Shown here in pieces: positions 1 to 5,941 of a stretch of DNA of 6,996 nucleotides (position 1 is the first letter of the stretch; each line of letters begins with the position of its first letter). A program made the translations under genes and the position numbers. The stretch is from the NCBI GenBank assembly GCA_044375915.1, contig JBILLU010000173.1, positions 1 through 6,996 of the forward strand. Reading direction: 5' to 3'. The notes under the pieces are model-generated. The model was not told where the DNA came from, searched no databases, and saw only the letters and a program-made list of their open reading frames with translations. The DNA comes from JAFEBO01 sp044375915 (lineage in GTDB: Bacteria; Planctomycetota; Phycisphaerae; Phycisphaerales; UBA1924).

Positions 1-490
1 CCGTGTCGCCGGAGAGGGCGACGGAGATGCCGAAGAAGTCGTCCAACGTACCGCCGGTGGCGGTGAGCTGGGCCTGCTGGGTCCAAGTCGTACCACTACG
101 GGTGAAGATGTACGCCGAGCCTTGGTTCCCATTCGCACCGACATCGTCGTTGTACGCCCCGACGATGGCGGTGTCGCCGGAGATGGCCACGGAGTAGCCG
201 AAGTTGTCGAACGCCGCGCCGCCGGTGGCGGTGAACGTGGCCTCGAAGGCCCAGCCCGAGCCGGTCCAGCGGTAGATATAGGCCGAGCCCTGGTCGGAGT
301 TGCTGTCCACACGGTCGTTGGGCGCACCCACGATCATCGTGTCGCCATCGAGGGCGAGGGCGGAACCGAACCGGTCGTTCCCTCCACTGACGGGCTGAAG
401 TACCTGGAGCGGCGTCGAGCGCTGGGCCAGCGCGGGGCACGCGACCAAAAGAACCACGATGGTCGTGATGCGAAAGATCCAGTTCGGCAT
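1..490 (-). CDS. Secreted FG-GAP repeat (beta-propeller-like) protein, N-terminal part, runs off left edge
   Basis: The minus-strand frame from ATG at 490 stays open to the window edge and gives 163 residues. The start is supported by GAGGAG at 499-504, 8 nt upstream. Residues 1-22 look like a signal peptide: a short N-terminus with one Arg, a hydrophobic run, then ALA before Gln23. A lipobox-like LVAC at 15-18 leaves a lipoprotein open as an alternative. After it come repeats of the FG-GAP type, with cores such as FGSALALDGDTMIVGAPND and FGYSVAISGDTAIVGAYND, and a third beginning FGISVALSGDT. The period is 56 residues. Such proteins are generally exported and fold as propeller blades, and some bind Ca2+ or carry adhesion functions; the role here is unknown. 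The C-terminus and total length are not visible. It is transcribed away from the rest of the window and is probably unrelated to the central module. Confidence 0.85.
   Translation of the reverse strand, partial: MPNWIFRITTIVVLLVACPALAQRSTPLQVLQPVSGGNDRFGSALALDGDTMIVGAPNDRVDSNSDQGSAYIYRWTGSGWAFEATFTATGGAAFDNFGYSVAISGDTAIVGAYNDDVGANGNQGSAYIFTRSGTTWTQQAQLTATGGTLDDFFGISVALSGDT
3..345. repeat. 168-nt internal coding repeat of the FG-GAP gene
   Basis: The string GTGTCGCC recurs at 3, 171 and 339, exactly 168 nt apart, and the sequence around it is similar in each copy (for example CCGCCGGTGGCGGTGA at about 51 and about 219). This matches the 56-residue protein repeat and suggests growth by in-frame duplication of a propeller blade. 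Confidence 0.7.
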
Positions 491-517
491 TGAGTCGTCT
501 CCTCGAGCGAGCCGTGC

Positions 518-546
518 AGTATCCCTGAATGGGTCGGATGACGCAA
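518..546 (-). promoter_or_regulatory. Putative sigma70-type promoter of the FG-GAP gene
   Basis: Read on the minus strand, TTGCGT (541-546) and GATACT (518-523) are separated by exactly 17 nt. They match the -35 and -10 consensus at 3/6 and 4/6 positions. Transcription would begin near 511, leaving a leader of about 20 nt that contains the ribosome binding site at 499-504. The fit of promoter, leader and RBS is good, but no experiment supports it. Confidence 0.4.
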
Positions 547-548
547 TA

Positions 549-565
549 CAAACCTCCGGGGTTTG
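549..565. promoter_or_regulatory. Inverted repeat just upstream of the FG-GAP promoter
   Basis: CAAACC (549-554) and GGTTTG (560-565) form a perfect 6-bp inverted repeat around TCCGG. It ends 2 nt from the -35 box and so sits where an activator or repressor could bind. It could equally be chance. Confidence 0.25.
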
Positions 566-631
566 CGATGATCGTGTCCCATAATCAAGCCCGGGGATCC
601 CACGGCGTGCGTCGGCTCGGTGGAGCGACAA

Positions 632-648
632 CGCCACGCTCCGTGGCG
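632..648 (-). terminator. Short GC hairpin downstream of the repressor gene
   Basis: CGCCACG-CTC-CGTGGCG is a perfect 7-bp stem with a 3-nt loop, about 50 nt past the repressor stop on the minus strand. After it comes TTGTCGCTCC rather than a clear T-run, so termination is only a possibility. Confidence 0.3.
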
Positions 649-696
649 CATATCCAAATCGCCCCGGCCCGCAACCAGCCAGCCCGACCACCTCGG

Positions 697-1635
697 TCAC
701 AACTTCTTGATCACGCTCACCGCTGCGTACAAGCCTCCGACCTCTTCGCGTGCGACGACTCGCGGCGCGTACGCCGGGTTCAGCGGCTGCAGGCGCACCT
801 TCACGCCGCTCGCATCGTCCTCGAACTTCACACCCGCGTCGCTGTCCGGGTCGCCGCGCTCGCTCTCAAAGAACACCCGTTTGAAGGTCGTCTCGCCGTC
901 GGGCTCGAGACGTGCAAAGCAGTCCATGCCGCTCTTGATCTCGCGCAAGGGGCTGAAGACCACGATGTCGCCCTCGCGATACTCCGGCAGCATCGAGTCC
1001 CCCACCACTCGGGCGGCGAACGCGTCGGGATCATCAATGTCCGGGCAGCGCACGTACTCGTCGGCGACGCGGGCCGGGTAGCCCATGTCGGTGAACTCGC
1101 GCGGATAGCCCGCCGCCACCTTGTTGATCAGCGGCACCTCGAAGGGCAGCACGCGCGCCAGGTCGCCGACCAGCGGAGCCGCCGCGGCCGTCGCTGATCG
1201 ATCCGCCCCCGGCTTGGTGTTCATGCCCAAGAGGTTTGCCAGTTCACCCGACTTGTACGCGTCGTCGAGCGCGCCGAGCAATCGCCCGCCCTCGTCGATG
1301 CCGCTACGCGAGAAGATCGACGCCAGCTTGCGCTCGCGCTCGCGGTGGGCCGCCTCCCGTGCCGCCAGCTTCACCACCTCGCGCCGCACATGCACGGGCG
1401 TGCGTTCCCATCCCGCGGCACGCACCAACTCGCCCGCCGCCAGCCCCAGCGCCACCTCCAGCCGCACGAGGATCTCGTCCGTTGGCACACCCCGCTTCTC
1501 GTTCTCGACGCTCGACAGATAGCCCTTGGTGCAGCCCGCGGCCGAGGCAAGACCCTGCAGCGTCAGGCCCCGAGCCTCACGCAGCTCCCTCAATCGCGGC
1601 CCAAAGGCCCGAGCTCTCGCTTGCCCGCCATCCAT
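697..1635 (-). CDS. XRE-family HTH / S24 (LexA/CI-like) self-cleaving repressor
   Basis: This is a 312-residue DNA-binding repressor of the phage CI/LexA type. Residues about 11-70 form an XRE helix-turn-helix (FGPRLRELREARGLTLQGLA, then a recognition helix near TKGYLSSVENEKRG). A charged, Ala-rich linker (about 80-160) follows, then an S24 peptidase domain. The latter has an Ala175-Gly176 cleavage motif (NKVAAGYP), nucleophile Ser214 in VVGDSMLPEYREGD, and general base Lys252 in ETTFKRVF. The family binds operators as a dimer and is inactivated by RecA-stimulated autocleavage after DNA damage; all residues needed for this are present. I chose ATG at 1635 because AGGAG lies 6 nt upstream and the HTH begins about 10 residues in; an open frame back to 2025 overlaps the divergent gene and shows no domain. 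It faces away from the HTH-ATPase-GNAT genes, in the classic layout of a lysogeny-type switch. Its targets are inferred. Confidence 0.9.
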   Translation of the reverse strand: MDGGQARARAFGPRLRELREARGLTLQGLASAAGCTKGYLSSVENEKRGVPTDEILVRLEVALGLAAGELVRAAGWERTPVHVRREVVKLAAREAAHRERERKLASIFSRSGIDEGGRLLGALDDAYKSGELANLLGMNTKPGADRSATAAAAPLVGDLARVLPFEVPLINKVAAGYPREFTDMGYPARVADEYVRCPDIDDPDAFAARVVGDSMLPEYREGDIVVFSPLREIKSGMDCFARLEPDGETTFKRVFFESERGDPDSDAGVKFEDDASGVKVRLQPLNPAYAPRVVAREEVGGLYAAVSVIKKL

Positions 1636-1930
1636 TACAGGCTCCTGCTCTGCAAACCCCTCCGGCCAACGCCGATCGCCAAATCGATCACTTGAACGAT
1701 CGCATTCTGTTTGGTATCCTATCCTGGCAAACGCCGTCGTTGTGCGCACAACCGCGTCACATCCAAACAAAATCCTTTCAAAGAGCTCCAAGGGGATTGT
1801 TTCAGTCGATCCACTGTGGGAAACTATACGTCTTGTTTGCTGACTTGTAAACACATTGGGAACCCTGTTCCGGGGGCGGGCTATTGGAGGCCTGACCGTC
1901 GGCGGCGGGATTGAAGTGAGGGCCTGATCC
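1636..1930. promoter_or_regulatory. Divergent intergenic control region
   Basis: These 295 nt separate the starts of the repressor (minus) and the double-HTH gene (plus) and contain no credible gene. Base composition is more AT-rich than the flanks between about 1680 and 1860. Besides the palindrome at 1739-1752 there are looser inverted arms: GTTTG (1709-1713) with CAAAC (1728-1732), AATCC (1771-1775) with GGATT (1794-1798), and GTTT (1835-1838) with AAAC (1849-1852). For the minus gene a -35-like TTGCCA lies at 1724-1729, without a good -10. For the plus gene TATACG at 1825-1830 could be a -10, with a weak -35 TTCAGT 18 nt upstream. Exact promoters are not resolved. Confidence 0.55.
1739..1752. 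promoter_or_regulatory. Perfect 14-bp palindrome, candidate repressor operator
   Basis: GTTGTGCGCACAAC is a perfect palindrome 104 nt upstream of the repressor start. It has outer TTGT/ACAA half-sites, as in operators of several CI-like repressors. Pairing resumes beyond one mismatch and one wobble with CG/CG. No second copy was found in the window. It is the best candidate site for the S24 repressor in the divergent region; binding is inferred. Confidence 0.45.
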
Positions 1931-2446
1931 ATGCTGACCGCCATGAGCGCCTGCCGCGCCGTCCCGATTCCGTCCGTCCCGGTGCCGACAGTGACCCGCA
2001 TCGACCGACGCCGCCGCGACGCCAACGCGGCCCGTTTCGCCGAACGGGTGATGCAGTTCTCGCGGTGGCTGCCGCTGGACGAAGCCGCGCTGGTCCGAGG
2101 CGTCTACCAGGCCGGACGCTCGGCCCGTGAACTCGCCGCGTTGACCAAGGTCTCCAGCCGCGCCGTGCAGCGACGACTTCGCCGCATCGTCGAACGCACG
2201 CTGAGCCGCGATTTCCGATTCGCCGCCCGCCAGCTGGAACTGGCCCCGATTCAGCCCGACTGGCCGCCGTCCCCGGGCTCGCTGCACAACGCCGACGAGC
2301 GCAGCGTGCATCTCGCGACCTTGCGGGCGATCTTCATCGAAGGCCTTTCGCTCCGCGCCGCCACAAAGAAGCTCGACCTGCCGCTGCACGTCGTGCGGCG
2401 ACACCAAGAAACAGCCCGGCTCGAGCTCGAAGCACGCCACGACTGA
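1931..2446 (+). CDS. Double helix-turn-helix protein, function unknown
   Basis: 171 residues. After a basic, Pro-rich N-terminus (1-30) there are two HTH-like segments. The first is at about 50-90 (EAALVRGVYQAGRSARELAA followed by LTKVSSRAVQRRLRRIVE, resembling sigma-70 region 4 or resolvase-type helices). The second is at about 130-165 (TLRAIFIEGLSLRAATKKLD, then LPLHVVRRHQE). I do not recognise a named family. It could be a transcription regulator of the module. A terminase small subunit is another possibility, since TerS proteins also begin with an HTH and a TerL lies downstream on the same strand, but TerS is normally adjacent to TerL. The start at 1931 has GAGGG 8 nt upstream; Met5 (1943) is an alternative. 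It is the first gene of the plus-strand run and is divergent from the S24 repressor, so it is probably controlled by it. Confidence 0.75.
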   Translation: MLTAMSACRAVPIPSVPVPTVTRIDRRRRDANAARFAERVMQFSRWLPLDEAALVRGVYQAGRSARELAALTKVSSRAVQRRLRRIVERTLSRDFRFAARQLELAPIQPDWPPSPGSLHNADERSVHLATLRAIFIEGLSLRAATKKLDLPLHVVRRHQETARLELEARHD

Positions 2447-2525
2447 CGAACCGCCCGCCCGGAATCGCGACGCACCGCCTCGGCACGCGTCGCAGCAGAA
2501 ACACACCACGTTGGGGGACTTGAAT

Positions 2526-3164
2526 ATGCAAGTGATTGCGATCGGTGCCGCACCCTCGTCGCCGCGGCTGAGAATGGCGTGCGCCCGCTTCGGGCTGCGC
2601 CTCACACACGAAGACCCGCACCCGCCACGACACGCCGCCGCGCTTGCGCGCGTGGTCGCGACCCCGCCGGGCTCCATCACGCTCATCACCGGCCGCAGCG
2701 GCAGTGGCAAGAGCGTGCTGCTGCACGATCTCGAACGCGAGTGCCGTCGCCGCCAGCAAACCGCCATCCGAGTCGCGCCGCCGGCCTCACACGTGCGCCT
2801 CATCGACGCCATCGGCGGCACGTTGACCGCGGCGCTCGCCACACTCGCTGCCGTCGGGCTCGCCGACGCGACGATACTGCCCCGCTTCGTCCGCGACCTC
2901 TCCGAGGGCGAGAACGCACGCCTCGCGCTCGCCGTCGCGATCCGAGCCGCTCGCGTGCGACGCGCCTCGTGGCTTCTGCTCGATGAGTTTCTGGCCGTGG
3001 TCGATCGCCCCACCGCCCGCGGCGTCGCGACCGGCATTCGGCGCACCTGGAACCGCGACGACATGCCGCGCCTGGTCGTCGCGACATCGCACGACGACCT
3101 CGCCGCCGCGCTCCGCCCGGACTGCACGATCGCTCTTGACGACGCGAGCGAGGTGACGCCATGA
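2526..3164 (+). CDS. Small ABC-class ATPase, COG2401-like (ATPase half)
   Basis: 212 residues with all main ABC-type nucleotide-binding motifs: Walker A GRSGSGKS (56-63), a signature-like LSEGENAR (125-132) in place of LSGGQ, Walker B SWLLLDEF (Asp153, Glu154), a D-loop region VVDRPTA, and a switch His189 in VVATSHDD. It has no membrane segment, so it is a cytosolic or DNA-associated ATPase rather than a transporter by itself. The pattern LDEF...VDR.TA...VVATSHDD recalls COG2401, described as an ABC-type ATPase fused to a predicted acetyltransferase; here the acetyltransferase is the next gene. No clear Q-loop is seen. ATG 2526 is preferred because GGGGGA lies about 8 nt upstream; a TTG at 2511 would overlap that RBS. 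The stop overlaps the next start by 4 bp, which implies coupled translation. The biological role of the family is not known to me. Confidence 0.85.
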   Translation: MQVIAIGAAPSSPRLRMACARFGLRLTHEDPHPPRHAAALARVVATPPGSITLITGRSGSGKSVLLHDLERECRRRQQTAIRVAPPASHVRLIDAIGGTLTAALATLAAVGLADATILPRFVRDLSEGENARLALAVAIRAARVRRASWLLLDEFLAVVDRPTARGVATGIRRTWNRDDMPRLVVATSHDDLAAALRPDCTIALDDASEVTP

Positions 3165-3934
3165 GCGCGGCACAATCGCTTCGCATACGACCCGTCGGCT
3201 TCGATCGCGTGCGTCCGCTGCTCGATCGCCACTACGCGAGCCATCGCCCGGCCCGGCTCTGCCGCGTGCTGGGGGCGTTCGTGCCCGACGAGCCCGCACC
3301 GATCGCCGCCCTGCTGGTGGCATTTCCACCACTGAACGCACGGTGGCGCGAGGCGGCGTGGCCGGGGGCGTATCGCCTCGGCTCTCGGCAGCACATCGCA
3401 CGGCGTGTGAATCGCGATCTGCGTGTCATCGCCCGCGTCGTCGTCGATCCACGCTACCGGGGCCGGGGCATCGGCGCAGCGCTGGTGCGTGCATACCTCG
3501 CCCGACCCGCGACGCGGCGCACCGAAACCAGCGCATCGATGGGCGAGCACTGCCCGATCTTCGAACGCGCCGGCATGAAGCGGATCGCAACGGCGCCGAT
3601 CCGGCGCGACCGCGAACTCCGCCGCGCCCTGCGACACCTGCGCCTGCGTCCCGACACGCTCGTCGATCAGCGCCTGCTCGAGCGGGCCGTCCGCCGCAGG
3701 CCGGAGTTGATGCTGCTGCTCGCCGCGTGGGCACGCGCCAGCCGCGGCACACGAGCCGCACTCGACCGCCCCGACTGGCTGCCCGACATCGCGGCCCAGG
3801 CGGCACGAGCGATCCTCGCGCCGCCGGCGGTCTTCGTGGCGGAGAAAGGCCGTTCACCGCGGAGAACGCGGAGAACGCGGAGGGATGCGGGGAGAAGGCA
3901 ATGTACCACGGAGATCACGGAGAACACGGAGTAA
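3161..3934 (+). CDS. GNAT-family N-acetyltransferase, COG2401-like (acetyltransferase half), repeat-derived C-terminus
   Basis: 257 residues with a GNAT fold. Motif A, VIARVVVDPRYRGRGIGAAL (89-108), carries the acetyl-CoA pyrophosphate loop RYRGRGIG. The later TSASMGEHCPIFERAGMKRI (123-142) resembles the conserved 'A.MA+YNPFFEKAGM' region of the COG2401 acetyltransferase domain as I remember it. The substrate is unknown. ATG 3161 overlaps the ATPase stop (ATGA), so the two proteins are very likely made in similar amounts and may form one complex, replacing the fused form. Residues about 144-225 form an Arg/Ala/Leu-rich helical extension. The last 29 residues or so (from Lys229: KGRSPRRTRRTRRDAGRR, then QCTTEITENTE) are encoded by the left arm of the dispersed palindrome at 3844-4086, which also supplies the TAA stop. 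They are probably not part of the ancestral protein. Confidence 0.8.
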   Translation: MSAAQSLRIRPVGFDRVRPLLDRHYASHRPARLCRVLGAFVPDEPAPIAALLVAFPPLNARWREAAWPGAYRLGSRQHIARRVNRDLRVIARVVVDPRYRGRGIGAALVRAYLARPATRRTETSASMGEHCPIFERAGMKRIATAPIRRDRELRRALRHLRLRPDTLVDQRLLERAVRRRPELMLLLAAWARASRGTRAALDRPDWLPDIAAQAARAILAPPAVFVAEKGRSPRRTRRTRRDAGRRQCTTEITENTE

Positions 3935-4086
3935 AGGCTTTGTTCAAGACAGAAGAACCGCAGCACGCGGCCGGACTGGCTCGCTTGAGTCCCCAATGCC
4001 TTCCTCTGTGTTCTCTGTGATCTCTGTGGTGAACTCCCCTGCCTTCTCTCCGCGTTCTCCGCGTCCTCCGCGGTGAAACGCCTTTC
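3844..4086. repeat. Dispersed palindromic element A (tandem 9-nt units in inverted arms)
   Basis: A 243-nt imperfect palindrome. The left arm (3844-3934) reads GAAAGGC, then TTCACCG, then three 9-nt units of the CGCGGAGAA type, a spacer GAGAAGGCA, then three 9-nt units of the CACGGAGAT/CACGGAGAA type. The right arm (about 3996-4086), read on the other strand, repeats the same order with CGCGGAGGA/CGCGGAGAA and CACAGAGAT/CACAGAGAA units. The arms enclose about 60 nt. Related strings are common in planctomycete and other environmental genomes (general knowledge, not searched). It encodes no transposase and lies between the acetyltransferase and terminase genes, ending 21 nt before the terminase start. 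As RNA it would form a long hairpin that could attenuate or separate expression of the two genes. Confidence 0.85.
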
Positions 4087-4107
4087 CGATCCACACTTGG
4101 AGCACTC

Positions 4108-5748
4108 ATGACCCGAAAACGATCTTCGCGATCGAACGACGCCGCACACCGTGCATTGGCTGTTGCATCTTCGATGAACGCGCCGGAAGTGAGCGACGAT
4201 CTGCTCGCCGCAGCTCCGCGTGATCGGGCGGCACTCGAGCGTTGGCTGCGCGACGCGCTCGCGTTGTCGTTCGCTCCGCCGCTGGTGAAGGGGCACCGCT
4301 CGCCGCTGGATTACCTGTGCCATGCGTTCTTTCAGGGACGCGCGGGGTTCGAGGTCGCGACCGCGCATGGACCAGCGCCCGAGCCGCCCGCCGCGCTCGA
4401 CTGCGTCGTCTGGGCCTGCCGCGGCGGGGGCAAAACGTTCCTCGGCGCCCTCGCCACCGCGCTCGATCTCATCTTCAAGCCGGGGATTGAGATCCGCATC
4501 CTGGGCGGCAGCATGGACCAGTCGCGCCGCATGCACACGCACCTGCGCCGGCTCTTCGCGCGGCCGCTGCTCGAGCCGCTGGTGAAAGGCAAGCCCGGCG
4601 AGACGCGGCTGATCCTCAAGAACGGCTCCGAAGTGGAACTGCTCGCCCAGTCCCACGCCTCGGTCCGCGGCACGCGCGTCCAGATACTCCGCTGCGACGA
4701 GGCTGAGTTGTTCAAACCCGATGTGCTGGAAGCCGCCATGCTGACAACCCGCTCGCGCACCATCACCATCCCCGGCGTCGGCCCGGTCGCGCTCGCGGGG
4801 ACGGTCGAGTGCCTGAGCACGATGCACATTCCCTTCGGCGTGATGCACCGCCTGCTCCGCGAAACGCTCGAAGGCCGACGCACGCTCTTCAAGTGGGGCG
4901 TGGCGGACGTTTTGGAGACGTGCCCGGTTTCGCGGCCGTGCGAGGGCTGCGTGCTGCGGCCCGAGTGCGACGGGCGTGCCAAGCGCGCGGATGGCGTCGG
5001 CGGACACATCGCGATCGACGACGCCGTGCGGATGAAGCGGCGGGTGAGCCTGGCGACATGGAACGCCGAGATGCTGTGCCTGCGGCCGAACCGCACGCAC
5101 GCGGTCTTCCCGGAGTTCGACAGCGCCGTGCACGTGTTCAGCGACGAACGCGTGCCGGCAATGACGCCGCGAGACGGGAGCGAGCATGCAATGCCCACGG
5201 CCCAACAGGACGCGATGCGGGTCCTCTGCGGCATGGACTTCGGCATCCGCTCGCCCGCGGTCGTGCTGTGGGCGCTGCTGCGCAACGACGTGCTCGAGAT
5301 CGTGGAGGAACGCCACCTCGAGGGCGTCACGCTGCCCGAGCACATCGCAGCCATCGTGAAGGGCGGCGAACTCGGCTGGCCCATGCCGACATGGATCGGC
5401 ATCGACCCCGCCGGTGCGGCGGAGAACGACCAGACCGGCAAGTCCGCGGTCCAGCTCCTGACCGAGGCCGGACTGGATGTGCGAAAGAAGAAACTCAAGG
5501 TCAACGACGGCCTCAACCTCGTCCGCGCCCGCCTCGCCCCTGCCGACGGCTCCCCGCCGCGGCTGCGCGTGCACGCCCGCTGCGAGAAGCTCATCGAAAG
5601 CCTGGAACGCTACCACTACGACCCCTGCAAGCCCGAGAGCACCGACCCAGTGAAAGACGGCTTCGACCACGCGGTGGATGCGCTGCGGTACTTGGTGACG
5701 AATCTGGACAAGGTGAGCCGGACGGAGGCGCGGACGTACAACCGGTGA
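4108..5748 (+). CDS. Phage-type terminase large subunit (ATPase-nuclease)
   Basis: 546 residues, a normal full length for TerL, which translocates DNA into procapsids and cuts it. The N-terminal ATPase has Walker A ACRGGGKT (103-110) and Walker B ILRCDEAE (193-200, Asp197/Glu198). The C-terminal RNase H-like nuclease has its expected acidic residues: Asp377 in CGMDFGIRSP, Asp433 in IGIDPAGA, and Asp517/520/524 in KDGFDHAVDALRY. Between them a Cys cluster, C272-x5-C278-x2-C281-x5-C287 (TCPVSRPCEGCVLRPECDGR), probably binds zinc, followed by an IDDAVRMKRRVSLATWNAEM segment. Both catalytic centres look intact, so it is not an obvious pseudogene. ATG 4108 has GGAG 5 nt upstream; Met23 is a weaker alternative. 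No portal, protease or capsid gene follows; the next features are a repeat, a terminator and host-type genes. The 173 nt between the acetyltransferase stop and this start are mostly element A, so co-transcription is uncertain. Confidence 0.9.
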   Translation: MTRKRSSRSNDAAHRALAVASSMNAPEVSDDLLAAAPRDRAALERWLRDALALSFAPPLVKGHRSPLDYLCHAFFQGRAGFEVATAHGPAPEPPAALDCVVWACRGGGKTFLGALATALDLIFKPGIEIRILGGSMDQSRRMHTHLRRLFARPLLEPLVKGKPGETRLILKNGSEVELLAQSHASVRGTRVQILRCDEAELFKPDVLEAAMLTTRSRTITIPGVGPVALAGTVECLSTMHIPFGVMHRLLRETLEGRRTLFKWGVADVLETCPVSRPCEGCVLRPECDGRAKRADGVGGHIAIDDAVRMKRRVSLATWNAEMLCLRPNRTHAVFPEFDSAVHVFSDERVPAMTPRDGSEHAMPTAQQDAMRVLCGMDFGIRSPAVVLWALLRNDVLEIVEERHLEGVTLPEHIAAIVKGGELGWPMPTWIGIDPAGAAENDQTGKSAVQLLTEAGLDVRKKKLKVNDGLNLVRARLAPADGSPPRLRVHARCEKLIESLERYHYDPCKPESTDPVKDGFDHAVDALRYLVTNLDKVSRTEARTYNR

Positions 5749-5760
5749 CCGCTCTGCATC

Positions 5761-5861
5761 AGTGGGACCGGCCTCCGGCCGGTCTGCCTTGAATGCCCGT
5801 CCGTTCGTCGGCGAGTGTTGCAGTCCACCCGTCGGTCGACCGGCCGGAGGCCGGTCCCACT
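5761..5861. repeat. REP-like inverted repeat pair
   Basis: A perfect 24-bp inverted repeat: 5761-5784 begins AGTGGGACCGGCCTCC and its reverse complement occupies 5838-5861, with 53 nt between. Each arm also contains its own hairpin, ACCGGCC-TCC-GGCCGGT at 5767-5783 and ACCGGCC-GGA-GGCCGGT at 5839-5855. This nested design is typical of REP/BIME elements. It starts 13 nt after the terminase stop and may stabilise or end that transcript. No REP-associated transposase is in the window. Confidence 0.8.
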
Positions 5862-5888
5862 GGCGTTTCACGGGCGCGATGGAAAGCG

Positions 5889-5914
5889 ACAACCCCCGCT
5901 CTCGCGGGGGTTGT
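5889..5914. terminator. Strong hairpin terminator, probably bidirectional
   Basis: ACAACCCCCGC-TCTC-GCGGGGGTTGT is a perfect 11-bp stem with a 4-nt loop. It lies 28 nt beyond the stop of the minus-strand histone-like gene, and on that strand is followed by CGCTTTCC, a weak T-tract. It also lies downstream of the terminase gene, so it can separate the two convergent transcripts. Confidence 0.7.
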
Positions 5915-5941
5915 GGGACTCACTCTCTTGATTGGATCGAC

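Noticed and set aside
529..1197. 222-codon plus-strand frame
   Set aside because: Antisense to the S24 domain of the repressor; no motif and no ribosome binding site.
1636..2025. N-terminal extension of the repressor to an upstream start
   Set aside because: It would run through the divergent control region and overlap the divergent gene; the start at 1635 has a good AGGAG and places the HTH at the usual distance.
1802..3637. 611-codon open frame on the minus strand
   Set aside because: It lies opposite three plus-strand genes with clear motifs (HTH, Walker A/B, GNAT motif A). Long antisense frames are expected at this GC content, and its translation shows no domain.
3844..4086. CRISPR array made from the tandem 9-nt units
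   Set aside because: The units are far too short, adjacent without spacers, and arranged in inverted arms.
4332..5594. 420-codon minus-strand frame and the 4809-5792 plus-strand frame
   Set aside because: Both overlap the terminase, whose catalytic motifs lie in one frame; neither has a supported start or domain.
3667..5892. 741-codon open frame on the minus strand
   Set aside because: It is the antisense shadow of the terminase gene and element A; the translation is low-complexity Arg/Ala/His with no recognisable domain.
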